A stretch of DNA of 64,000 nucleotides from Phycisphaerales bacterium (GTDB lineage: Bacteria; Planctomycetota; Phycisphaerae; Phycisphaerales; UBA1924), in the NCBI GenBank assembly GCA_028279375.1, contig JANQNW010000010.1, forward strand, positions 62,001 to 126,000. Direction: 5' to 3'. The translations under genes were made by a program, and so were the position numbers. Below the pieces are notes generated by a model, which saw only the letters and a program-made list of their open reading frames with translations, made no database searches and was not told where the DNA came from. Of the stretch, positions 34,776 through 43,426 are shown in pieces. Numbering within the stretch: position 1 is the first letter of the stretch; every line of letters starts with the position of its first letter.

Positions 34776-36374
34776 TCAGCGTTCATCCGCCCTTCGCAGC
34801 TTCCTCGCGAGTCCGTCCGAGAGGTATCGATAGATCGCCAAACCGATGTCAGGCCGGCGACGCATGAGGTCGTCGAGCTCGGAGTGCTCGATCGCAAGCG
34901 CTTCGACATCGGTGCGCGCCACAGCGCTCGCGGAGTGGACGCCTCGTTCGAGAAGGCCGAGCTCGCCCAAGGTCTCCCCTGGGAGGACTTCGCCGACGGC
35001 CTCGCCGTTGTCCGACACGCGCACGTCAATACGCCCCTCGAGAATCAGCAACAACTCCGCCGCCTTCTCATCGCGCCGAAAGATCTCCTGCCCGGCTGGG
35101 AATCGGCGCTGCGTGCAGGCGCTGGCGAGGAGCTGTCCCTGCTCCGGCGTCATCGCGCGAAGCAGCCCGAGACGGGCCAGTGCGCGCTGAACGATCGGCG
35201 CCGCCTGGCGGACGATCAACGGCGCCATCACGAGGTCCTTCATCTCCTCCGCCTCGGGTGTCAACTCCATGTGGCCGAGGTCGGGGGCCACGAGCAGGCG
35301 CGTCATCCGGATGACGTCGAATCGCTCGACATCGTGAAAGACCATCGCTGGCACATACGCTGACGGAACGAATCCGAGCTCGAGCAGCGTGCGCTGCAGC
35401 CGTGGCGATGTGGCGCGCACGTCCACCTCGACGACGTCGATATCCCACTCCTCTTCGCACCGCGACAGGAGCTGGTGGAATAAGAAATAGACCGCCCGGT
35501 CGTTTGGCGTAATCAACTCGAAGATGCGCACGGACCGATCGTGTTCGTCGTGAATGAACCCGATGGCGCCCGCAACGTGCTTTCCATCGCGCGCGATCAG
35601 GTACTGCGCATGCGATCGGTGAAGCTTGAAAAATCCGTAGTGAAGGCGCATCGGGCCGAAGACCTCGCGGTTCCGGATTCGCCCGCGCTCGATGCGGAGC
35701 AGCGTCGAATATCCGGTCGTCGAGAGTTCTTCAATCGCGAAGTTCGAATCACGCGGATACGCCTGTGCGTCGTCGTCGATGATCACATCAACTGGAAGCG
35801 ACGCGTTCTCAAGAGAGAGCGTCGCAATCGGCAACGCCTCGTGCACGATGCGCGGATTATTTCGACGCAGATCGAGCGCGTCATTGAACCACTGCGCGAG
35901 TACGCAGGTGCTCTCACGATATTTGAAGAAGTGACGGAGTGGAGCGAAGCCCGCGACGGTGAATCGATGTCGCTGGGCGATGCGCAATGAATACGGATGC
36001 GTGATCCGGGCGTCGACGATGCCGACATGCAAGCGCTCGCGCACCGCAGCCAGACGCGCATCCATCAGCATGCTCCCGATACGGCAGCCGCGCGCGTCGG
36101 GAATCACGGCCAGCCTGCCGAACTCGCCCGTGAGATCGGACATGGCGCCGATCTCCAGCAGCACGGAAGCCGTGCCGAGCGTCTTTCCGGAATTACGATC
36201 GAGCGCGACGAACATCAGGGCGTCATCGCCCAGGATCAGGCGCTTGACGAACCCTGTCTCGTAAAACTCCGGATATGAATACGCCTTGCCGTAGGCGGCC
36301 CGAAAGACATCACAAACGCCGGCGGCGTCTTCTTCTACGGCCTCGCGAATGACGACTGCGCTCGCGTCGCGCAT
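34776..36374 (-). CDS. GNAT acetyltransferase with C-terminal cyclic-nucleotide-binding domain
   Basis: The 532-residue protein starts with a GNAT-type domain (about 5-160; GRLAVIPDARGCRIGSML is the acetyl-CoA loop). A second GNAT-like region lies in the middle (about 200-360). A CAP/cNMP-binding fold occupies about 405-520 (FPAGQEIFRRDEKAAELLLI, GEVLPGETLGELGLLER). The phosphate-binding cassette lacks the arginine that holds cAMP (ERGVHSASAVA in place of the usual PRxATV), so the ligand may differ. Known mycobacterial cAMP-controlled acetyltransferases have the opposite domain order. ATG 36374 has GGAG seven bases upstream; a GTG lies just before. Confidence 0.82.
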   Translation of the reverse strand: MRDASAVVIREAVEEDAAGVCDVFRAAYGKAYSYPEFYETGFVKRLILGDDALMFVALDRNSGKTLGTASVLLEIGAMSDLTGEFGRLAVIPDARGCRIGSMLMDARLAAVRERLHVGIVDARITHPYSLRIAQRHRFTVAGFAPLRHFFKYRESTCVLAQWFNDALDLRRNNPRIVHEALPIATLSLENASLPVDVIIDDDAQAYPRDSNFAIEELSTTGYSTLLRIERGRIRNREVFGPMRLHYGFFKLHRSHAQYLIARDGKHVAGAIGFIHDEHDRSVRIFELITPNDRAVYFLFHQLLSRCEEEWDIDVVEVDVRATSPRLQRTLLELGFVPSAYVPAMVFHDVERFDVIRMTRLLVAPDLGHMELTPEAEEMKDLVMAPLIVRQAAPIVQRALARLGLLRAMTPEQGQLLASACTQRRFPAGQEIFRRDEKAAELLLILEGRIDVRVSDNGEAVGEVLPGETLGELGLLERGVHSASAVARTDVEALAIEHSELDDLMRRRPDIGLAIYRYLSDGLARKLRRADER

Positions 36375-36442
36375 CACCTCGCTCCAGGAACGGCCAATCG
36401 GATCCTCATAAGTGTACGCGCTCCTTGCCTCGAAGACAGCAT

Positions 36443-36856
36443 TCAGTCGCAGGAGCCCAGCTCAGGAGCACGGTAGTCCTTGTCCGGGACTAGTCGGTGC
36501 GTGCAGATGAGTTCGACGAGATCGAAGGAGCTCACGACGCCGACCGCTTCCTCCTGGTGCGTCACGACGACGTGATGAATTTTCCGCTCGCGCATGACCT
36601 CCGCGGCGTCGCGGATCGTCTGGAACACCTCGACCGTGAGCGGGGGGGCGCTCATGATGCCTCGCACCTGTGTGTCTCCGCGCTTGTCGATCGCATCCTC
36701 GAGCGCAATGACTCCAACCGGCCGGCGCTGATCGTCGACGACTGGCAGCGCGTGGATTTCATGCATGCGCATGCGATCGAGCGCGTCCTGTGCGCTGGCG
36801 TCCTCGTCGATCGTGATGGGCGGCGAGCCCATGATGTCGCGCAGGTAGATGTGCAT
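36443..36856 (-). CDS. Two-CBS-domain protein
   Basis: The 137-residue protein is a pair of CBS domains: MGSPPITIDEDASAQDALDR to EDAIDKRG, and MSAPPLTVEVFQTIRDAAEV to VSSFDLVELI. Stand-alone CBS pairs bind adenosine nucleotides and regulate partner proteins. GGAG lies nine bases before the ATG. It is 68 bases upstream of the GNAT/cNMP-domain gene on the same strand, so a shared nucleotide-sensing role is possible but not shown. Confidence 0.88.
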   Translation of the reverse strand: MHIYLRDIMGSPPITIDEDASAQDALDRMRMHEIHALPVVDDQRRPVGVIALEDAIDKRGDTQVRGIMSAPPLTVEVFQTIRDAAEVMRERKIHHVVVTHQEEAVGVVSSFDLVELICTHRLVPDKDYRAPELGSCD

Positions 36857-36915
36857 GGCCTGCAGTCTCCTTCACATGCGAGTTCGAGGACAGGATACTC
36901 GATTGTCGGAGTTGG

Positions 36916-37224
36916 CTAGACGAAGGCGTGCGTCGCGTGTGTCATGGCGGCGCCGGCGCCGATGGCTGCGGCGACAAGCGACGCTTCGGCAAGTTCCTTG
37001 TCCGTGGCGCCCGCTTCGCGCGCCTTGGCCGTGTGGACATCAATGCAATAGGAGCACTTCACCCCGATCGCGACGGCGACGGCGATCAGCTCCTTCGTCT
37101 TCTCATCAAGCGCGCCGCCCGAGAAGGCGGTCTGCGAGAACGCCATGAACGCCTGCATCCCGTCCGGGGCCTGCGCGCCGATCGTCTTCAGCTGCCCGAG
37201 ATTGTCCTTGCGATACTCGATCAT
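36916..37224 (-). CDS. Carboxymuconolactone decarboxylase / AhpD-like protein
   Basis: The 102-residue protein has the redox CxxC of the AhpD-like group, KCSYCIDVHTAKAREAGAT, within the all-helical CMD fold (DEKTKELIAVAVAIGVKCSYC). Such proteins are usually peroxidase-type antioxidants rather than true decarboxylases. It opens a same-strand set with the CBS and GNAT genes (59-base gap). Confidence 0.87.
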   Translation of the reverse strand: MIEYRKDNLGQLKTIGAQAPDGMQAFMAFSQTAFSGGALDEKTKELIAVAVAIGVKCSYCIDVHTAKAREAGATDKELAEASLVAAAIGAGAAMTHATHAFV

Positions 37225-37501
37225 GATGAATCATCTCTCTACGAAGATCGTCTCTGGCTGCGGTGCACTGATCACAAGTCAGCCCGCGCCCGACGTCACC
37301 GAACTGTACCGTCAGGCTCCATCATCGAGTAACCGATGGCCCGTCGCGCTCAATGGAGTCATGGGTGGGCAATCAGGCGCGTGGCCGTGTTGGGCAAATC
37401 CGTGAAAGGGCTCTTCGGCTGGCGTGGCCGCCCTATTCTTTGATCGCTCGGCGGAATCACGATTGAGCGCGTGCTCGATCCCTGAGAAAGGCGAAGCAGG
37501 A

Positions 37502-39814
37502 ATGACAGCTGATGATCGGGACAAGGAAGTGCCGCTGAGGCGCCGACGCGCACTCGGGTTGATCGTGCGATCCGCGTTCGGGATCCTTCTGGCGGCGCTG
37601 CTTGGCACGCTCATGGTGAGCTGCGCTATCCGACCCCCGGATCTGAACTCCATCGACGGCGTCGATCGCCTGAGCGCGCTCGACGCCTCCTGGCCGGGAC
37701 TCGAGTCGGAAGTCGCCGTCGAGTGGGATGCGCACCTGATCCCGTCGATCCACGCGAGCTCGGACCACGACGCCGCCTACGCGCTCGGGGTTCTGCACGC
37801 GCACCTTCGCCTCGCGCAGATGGAGCTCTTCCGACGTGTCTCGCAGGGACGGCTGTCGGAGATGGTCGGACCGATCGCGGCTGATGTCGATGAAGCAATC
37901 CGGGCGCTTGATCTGGATCGCGCAGTGGGGGAGATGGAGCGAATGCTCCCGGCGGCCACGCGCGACTGGATCGAGGCCTATGTAGAAGGCGTCAACGAGT
38001 ATCGCGTGCGCGTGAGACGAAGACCGGCGGACGCGCGCACCCTGGGCCTTCGTTACAGCGAGCCGTGGAGCGTTCGCGATGTGCTCACCTTCGGTCGCCT
38101 CGCAAGCGCTGATGTCAACTGGGGACGCTGGATCACGCTGGCGGGGCTCAAGGACCAGGAGGGGTATGACGATTTCGTCGCGCGCCTTTGGAGATTCGGC
38201 GACGCCGGCGTTCCGAGCTTCGGCGGTGAGATGCGCCATGATCTGAATGTGATCACCGACTTCGGTCGATCGGGGAGCAATGCGCTCGTGGTCTCCGGCG
38301 ACCGATCCGTCTCCGGCGGAGCGCTCGTCGCCAGCGACCCGCACCTGGGTCTCCCGCAGCCGAATATCTGGTGCGTCGTCGGGTATCGAACTCCCGATCG
38401 CGCTGTCGTTGGATTGACGATCCCAGGCATTCCGTTCGTGCTCGTCGGACGCAATGAGCGGATCGCCTGGACCGGAACGAACATGCAGGGATCCTCGAGC
38501 GCCCTCTATCAACTCGACGACGGCTGGTCGGAGAAGCAGTCACGCTCTGAGAAGATCAAGGTTCGATTCTGGTTTGACAGGCGGCGCGCGATTCGTGAGT
38601 CAGTGCATGGCCCGGTGCTGACGGACGCGAAGCTGCTCCGAGGTCTCGGCGAAGGCGACATCGCGTTCCGATGGCGCGGCCACGACCCAAGCGATGAGTC
38701 CAGCGCCTTTCACAGGACTGGATCGGCGCAGTCTTGGGACGAGTTCCGCGAGGCCTTCTCAACCTATGCCACCGGCGGGCAGAACATGCTCTACGGAGAC
38801 GCCGACGGCAACATCGGACAGATTATTGCGATTGAAGCCATCCCCGCGGCCGCCGCGGCGAGTCGTCTCGGCGTCGTGGATCCTGCTGACGAGCGCTTCG
38901 TGTGGGGTCCCGGGACGCCAAGTGACGAACTCCCGGCCGCATTCAATCCCGACTCGGGATTTCTCGCTTCTGCGAACAACGTCCCGACTCGCATGTCGCC
39001 GGCGCTCGTGCCCCAGGGCAATGCGAATGATCGCATGCTCCGCATGCGCGAGCTCCTCTCGGAGGATCGGACGTACTCGCTCGAGGATCTCGCGGTGATT
39101 CAGCGCGACACTTTTTCAGGCGCCTCACGGCGCGCTGCGCAGCGCTTCGCGGAGATCCTCGAAGAAACGAGCGACACGGAAGAGAGCCTGCAGTCCATCC
39201 GCGCCGCGCTGGAGAGCTGGGACGGCCGCTATGAGATCGATTCCGAAGGCGCTGTCGCGTATCAGGTCATGCTCTCTGAACTGCTCGAGCTGCTGTATGC
39301 CGATCGCTACGGCCCGAAGATCCGAGGCACGCTCCGCAATGCGCCGTATGTGCACGACTTCGTGCTCGAGGACATCGCAGATCGTGAGGCGGAGGCGCCG
39401 GTTATCGAGTCCGCCCGCCGCGCTTCGCCCGGAGTCGCCGAGATCGGGACCTGGGGATCGCTGCACCGCCTGGAGCTCGCGCACCCGATCGGCGCCGCGC
39501 CCCTGATCGGCAGCGCGTACGTCTTCGAGTCCTACCCGCATCCGGGATCAACGACGACGATCTACAAGTCGGCGCATCGAATCTCAGGAACGCGGCATTC
39601 GACCACCTTCGGCGCCTGTGCGCGCGTGCTCTTCGACATGGGCACGCTTGATGACAATCGGGTCGTCCTGCTCGGCGGCCAGGACGGCTGGCTGGGCAGC
39701 GATCGTCTGCTCGATCAGGTCCCGATCTGGCGGAGCAACGACTACATCGAGCTTCCGCTGACAGTCGAGGCGCAGCGAGCCCAGTCCGTGCGAACGACGC
39801 GACTCCTCCCGTGA
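37502..39814 (+). CDS. Penicillin-acylase-family (Ntn) hydrolase
   Basis: The 770-residue precursor has an N-terminal membrane anchor or signal (LIVRSAFGILLAALLGTLMV) with a marginal lipobox at MVSC. An alpha-chain region follows, then the autocleavage site FGRSGSNALVVSGD; Ser259 would become the N-terminal nucleophile of the beta chain. SDPHLGLPQPNIW and HGPVLTD are further family landmarks. These periplasmic enzymes cleave amides, including beta-lactams and N-acyl-homoserine lactones. ATG 37502 is preferred to an in-frame reading from 37424, which lacks a hydrophobic start. The exact substrate is unknown. Confidence 0.87.
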   Translation: MTADDRDKEVPLRRRRALGLIVRSAFGILLAALLGTLMVSCAIRPPDLNSIDGVDRLSALDASWPGLESEVAVEWDAHLIPSIHASSDHDAAYALGVLHAHLRLAQMELFRRVSQGRLSEMVGPIAADVDEAIRALDLDRAVGEMERMLPAATRDWIEAYVEGVNEYRVRVRRRPADARTLGLRYSEPWSVRDVLTFGRLASADVNWGRWITLAGLKDQEGYDDFVARLWRFGDAGVPSFGGEMRHDLNVITDFGRSGSNALVVSGDRSVSGGALVASDPHLGLPQPNIWCVVGYRTPDRAVVGLTIPGIPFVLVGRNERIAWTGTNMQGSSSALYQLDDGWSEKQSRSEKIKVRFWFDRRRAIRESVHGPVLTDAKLLRGLGEGDIAFRWRGHDPSDESSAFHRTGSAQSWDEFREAFSTYATGGQNMLYGDADGNIGQIIAIEAIPAAAAASRLGVVDPADERFVWGPGTPSDELPAAFNPDSGFLASANNVPTRMSPALVPQGNANDRMLRMRELLSEDRTYSLEDLAVIQRDTFSGASRRAAQRFAEILEETSDTEESLQSIRAALESWDGRYEIDSEGAVAYQVMLSELLELLYADRYGPKIRGTLRNAPYVHDFVLEDIADREAEAPVIESARRASPGVAEIGTWGSLHRLELAHPIGAAPLIGSAYVFESYPHPGSTTTIYKSAHRISGTRHSTTFGACARVLFDMGTLDDNRVVLLGGQDGWLGSDRLLDQVPIWRSNDYIELPLTVEAQRAQSVRTTRLLP

Positions 39815-40091
39815 TGCGACTGAGGCGGGCGCGGTGATCAGCTCGTGCGGCTGCGTTAAGAAGAGGCAACGTTTCGGGAATCCGGGGGGGGGCACATAGT
39901 CCGCGAGCTTCGATACGATGTTAGTGATCAGGTGGTCCCTGCCATGTCGCTGCTCGATGGGTACAACATGCACACGACGGGCAAAATCTTCACGGTCGCA
40001 TGCGGGTTCAAAAACGTTGGCATGGAGCCGTTCACGACATTGTGAGTGCGACGACGCACCCGACTACCGGAGCGCACTCAACCGCCGGTGG
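39815..40091. other. Intergenic stretch with a run of nine G
   Basis: These 277 bases contain an uninterrupted run of nine G at 39884-39892, the longest homopolymer I noticed in the window. The reading frame that spans part of it from 39918 has no protein-like character, so I start the porin gene at 40092. A promoter for the porin presumably lies here. Confidence 0.4.
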
Positions 40092-41465
40092 ATGAATGGC
40101 GCCGGTCGTCTGATCGCGTGCGCGCTCGTTCTGAGCGTCGGGCGCACGGCGCTCGCTCAGAACACAGTTGATCCGCCTGAAGAGACAGAGAGCCAGGAGG
40201 CCGAGACTCGAGGTGAGCAGAATCCTCCTGACGCCGAACAGGCGCCACGTGCGCGCGGAGCGTTCACCGCCGCGAGCGACCCTGAGGATCCGCAGAATCT
40301 CCTCCCTGCGATCGTCGAGCGCAATCGCGAGGTCAACTCGCTCTTTCCTGTGTCACCCCTTAGGGGACTGCACGAGTTGTCCGACCAGGCGCGCGCGGAT
40401 CTGAAAGAAGCAGCAAACCTCGAATTCGGACTCGCGATCGTGCATCTCTTCCAGTGGGTCGACGACTCCCTTCCCGGAGCGGACACCTACGCCGCGGGAA
40501 CGAATCTTGACCTCGTCGGGAACTGGGAGATCTTCGACGTCGGCGGACCGACACAGGGACAGATCTTCGCGCATCTGCAGGGACGCTGGGACTACGGCAC
40601 CATCGGGCCGGAGAACCTCGCGGGCGAGAGCCTCGGCGGCCTCGCGGGCACGGCCAACACATTCTCGGCGTACCAGCCAGCGTTCATCATTCGCAATCTC
40701 TACTGGCAGCAGGGAAGCAGGGAGGCTGGCTGGGCGTATCGAATCGGGAAGATCACGCCGGATGCGACATTCGGCACATCGAAGCACATCGCGGCCGCAA
40801 CGACTTTCCTTTCCACCGCCTCCGTCGGCACCTTCGCAAATGGGTATGCCGATTCCGGTCTCGGTGTCGCCGGTGCCATCTACCCGAGTGAGAACATGAC
40901 GATTCTCGCGCTCGTCTCCGATGCAAACGCAGATCGCACGGACTTCGGCGACATCGGCGAGGGCGACTTCTATAAAGCGATCGAGTTCGGCTACAAGATC
41001 GCGCCTCGCACGGAGAACGCCGGATACTCCAAGCTCGCGTTCTGGCACACCGACGGCACGTCCGACGGTGAACCCGCCAATGGCCAGCTTGGTCCCGATG
41101 GCTGGGGCTTCTTCATCAAGTACGAGCAGGAGCTGGATGATGACGGCGACGCGATCGCCGTCGTCAAGTACGGACGCAGCTTTGATGACTCGGCGTTCTA
41201 CGAGCGCCAGCTCACAACGGCCTTCCTGTATTACAACCCATCAAACTTCGGCAACATAAGGAACGACGTCGTCGGCGCCGCCTTCAACTGGATCGACTCA
41301 CCACTTGGCGAGCGTGACGAGTATCATCTTGAGACGTTCTATCGATTCCCGGTTTTCCCCGGTGTCGATATGACACTGCATTACCAAGCGATCTTCGATC
41401 CCGCGCTCGACCTGGGCATCGACGACGCCCACGTCTTCAGTCTTCGCTTCCGAACAACCTTCTAG
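40092..41465 (+). CDS. OprB-like carbohydrate-selective porin
   Basis: The 457-residue protein begins with a clear signal peptide (LIACALVLSVGRTALA|QN), then a Glu/Pro-rich linker. After that come many amphipathic beta-strands and a terminal phenylalanine (SLRFRTTF), as expected for an outer-membrane barrel. FQWVDDSLPGADTYAAGTNLD and SAYQPAFIIRNLYWQQ fit the OprB family. It suggests uptake of sugars or other small hydrophilic solutes. The ribosome site is weak. Confidence 0.78.
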   Translation: MNGAGRLIACALVLSVGRTALAQNTVDPPEETESQEAETRGEQNPPDAEQAPRARGAFTAASDPEDPQNLLPAIVERNREVNSLFPVSPLRGLHELSDQARADLKEAANLEFGLAIVHLFQWVDDSLPGADTYAAGTNLDLVGNWEIFDVGGPTQGQIFAHLQGRWDYGTIGPENLAGESLGGLAGTANTFSAYQPAFIIRNLYWQQGSREAGWAYRIGKITPDATFGTSKHIAAATTFLSTASVGTFANGYADSGLGVAGAIYPSENMTILALVSDANADRTDFGDIGEGDFYKAIEFGYKIAPRTENAGYSKLAFWHTDGTSDGEPANGQLGPDGWGFFIKYEQELDDDGDAIAVVKYGRSFDDSAFYERQLTTAFLYYNPSNFGNIRNDVVGAAFNWIDSPLGERDEYHLETFYRFPVFPGVDMTLHYQAIFDPALDLGIDDAHVFSLRFRTTF

Positions 41466-41554
41466 GTGATCTCGCCCCTCGGCGACGGCCCCAGTACGCT
41501 ATCGCGACGCGGAGCCGAGGAAGCGCCGCGCGAGTTGTATCGGAGAAATCGCAC

Positions 41555-42811
41555 ATGCCGACGAATGCTCCGTCGACACCGGCGCTGGCGGCGCCCGCGC
41601 AGCCGGCCGAACGTCATGAGCTCATCGACATCGTGCGCGGCTTCGCCCTCTTCGGCGTCCTCTTCGCGAACATGCTCTGGACGACGCAGTACTTCGCGGT
41701 GTCCTACGAGCAGCGATCGGCGTTTCCCACAGCTCCCATCGACGACATCGTGTCCTTCGGCGCCACGGTGTTCATTCACCACAAGTTCTACACGCTCTTC
41801 TCGATGCTCTTCGGCTTGGGATTCGCCATGCAACTTGCGCGCGCAACGAAGCGCGGCAGCAGTGCCATTCCCACCTACTGTCGCAGACTCACCGTGCTGC
41901 TCGTCATCGGCGTCGCGCATGCCGTGCTGCTCTGGTTCGGCGATATCCTTCATATCTACGCGCTGTGCGGACTCCTGCTGCTTCTCTTCAGGAATATCAG
42001 CGACCGAACGCTCGTTGGTTGGATGCTCGGGCTCGCGACCTTCACGATTCTGACGCCGGCGCTCCACCTGCTTCTCGGCGCCTCCGACCCGCCCGACATC
42101 GAGGAGATCGAGGCCGCACGAGGAGCTGCGCGTCTCGCGCTCATGACCAGCGGTCAGTACCTCGAGGTCATCGCGCTGAACTGGAGCGTGCAGCTCACCG
42201 ACTACACCGACCTGACACTGAGACCGGACGGCATTCTGCACTGGTACTTCAATGTCCTCTGGAAGTTCCTGCTGGGCTTCTACATCGGAAGGAAGCTGAT
42301 TCTGCAGGAAGCGCCGAAGCACGTCGCACTATTCAAGAGCGCATTGCCCGGTCTGCTGGTCGTCGGACTTGCCGGCAACCTCTTCACAGCGATCTCAGTC
42401 TCGTTCTTCGGCATCTGGTATCCCGACCAGTCATCAGCGCTCGTGCTCTTCTGGATTCCGATCGAGGCGAGTATCGTCGCGTTATCGCTGGCATACCTGT
42501 GCGTTCTTGCGCTGATGCACCAGCGCGCCGGCGCCCGGAGGCTGATCCAGCCGCTCGCGCCAGTCGGTCGCATGGCGCTCACCAACTACCTCACGCACAG
42601 CGTGCTCTTCGTGCTCCTCTTCATGGGCGTCGGAATGAACCTCATCGGACGCATTGGCGCCACAGTCTGCCTGCTGCTTGCTCTGATTATCTTCGGCGTG
42701 CAGATCGTCCTCAGCAGATGGTGGCTGGAGCGATATCGATTCGGCCCAATGGAATGGTTGTGGCGGAGTCTGACGTATGGGCGGCCGCAGCCGATGCGCC
42801 CCGAGCGCTAG
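41555..42811 (+). CDS. DUF418 membrane protein
   Basis: The 418-residue protein has about ten helices. It carries the N-terminal DUF418 signature HELIDIVRGFALFGVLFANM, with TLFSMLFGLGFAMQ, and the C-terminal RMALTNYLTHSVLF and RFGPMEWLWRSLTYG motifs. This is the YeiB-like acyltransferase-related family of unknown function. CGGAGAA lies about eight bases before the ATG. It follows the porin by 89 bases and overlaps the convergent gene by four. Confidence 0.86.
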   Translation: MPTNAPSTPALAAPAQPAERHELIDIVRGFALFGVLFANMLWTTQYFAVSYEQRSAFPTAPIDDIVSFGATVFIHHKFYTLFSMLFGLGFAMQLARATKRGSSAIPTYCRRLTVLLVIGVAHAVLLWFGDILHIYALCGLLLLLFRNISDRTLVGWMLGLATFTILTPALHLLLGASDPPDIEEIEAARGAARLALMTSGQYLEVIALNWSVQLTDYTDLTLRPDGILHWYFNVLWKFLLGFYIGRKLILQEAPKHVALFKSALPGLLVVGLAGNLFTAISVSFFGIWYPDQSSALVLFWIPIEASIVALSLAYLCVLALMHQRAGARRLIQPLAPVGRMALTNYLTHSVLFVLLFMGVGMNLIGRIGATVCLLLALIIFGVQIVLSRWWLERYRFGPMEWLWRSLTYGRPQPMRPER

Positions 42812-43239
42812 GACGCGCTCTTCGCCGCCAGCGGCGCGACAAGCGGGTCTTGTCCGGCGCGCGCTCGGATCCAGTTCAGTGAGCGCAGGACCGATCGACG
42901 CTTCACAAGCCGTCTCTCAAGGCGGTACTTTCCGGGAAAGTCCATCAGAACCAGGCCTGCGAGCATGGTCAGAATGCCCTGGCCCGGAATGAAGAGCATG
43001 ATCGCGCCCATGACGAGGAGCACAACGCCAAGCCCGTTCATTCCGATGCGAACTGCGAGCCGCAGTGCGGGATGGAGCGCACCCATCTGACTGCGTGGCC
43101 GCTTCGCGTGCGCGAAGTAGTCCGCGGGGATACGCGCGATGAGCACCGGCATCAGGAGCAGGCTGCCCACGAAGACGACGATCGACATGGCGCCCAGCGC
43201 CCAGAGAAGTCCCTGATTCTCCTGCATCCACGCAAGCAC
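42808..43239 (-). CDS. PGPGW-type small membrane protein
   Basis: The 143-residue protein has two strong helices (about 10-35 and 65-105) and the family motif variant LFIPGQGILTMLAGLVLMDF, followed by FPGKYRLERRL. Members are annotated as putative transmembrane PGPGW proteins with no known role. The start is GTG at 43239, with an alternative in-frame ATG at 43227. Confidence 0.75.
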   Translation of the reverse strand: MLAWMQENQGLLWALGAMSIVVFVGSLLLMPVLIARIPADYFAHAKRPRSQMGALHPALRLAVRIGMNGLGVVLLVMGAIMLFIPGQGILTMLAGLVLMDFPGKYRLERRLVKRRSVLRSLNWIRARAGQDPLVAPLAAKSAS

Positions 43240-43349
43240 GCGAGATCCCTTGTCACCGGACTATCGAGTGAGGCAGACCGGACCTGAAGCCCGATGCTCA
43301 GGACGCGATGCGATCTTCGTGGACTCAGTGTATCGGTCCATCGCCATCG

Positions 43350-43376
43350 AAAAAGGACCCGGCGATGGCCGGGTCC
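43350..43376 (-). terminator. Intrinsic terminator of the BlaI/M56 operon
   Basis: On the minus strand GGACCCGGC pairs perfectly with GCCGGGTCC around a 4-base loop and is followed by TTTTT. It lies about 50 bases after the M56 protease stop (43427). The 9-bp GC-rich stem makes this the strongest intrinsic terminator I found in the window. Confidence 0.88.
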
Positions 43377-43426
43377 GGGTGGCGACTCAGGCTGCCCGCG
43401 AAGTGATTCGCGAACGAGGTGCGGAA

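Noticed and set aside
37457..38512. 351-residue minus-strand open frame in the acylase gene
   Set aside because: Antisense to the Ntn-hydrolase catalytic region; no start signals.
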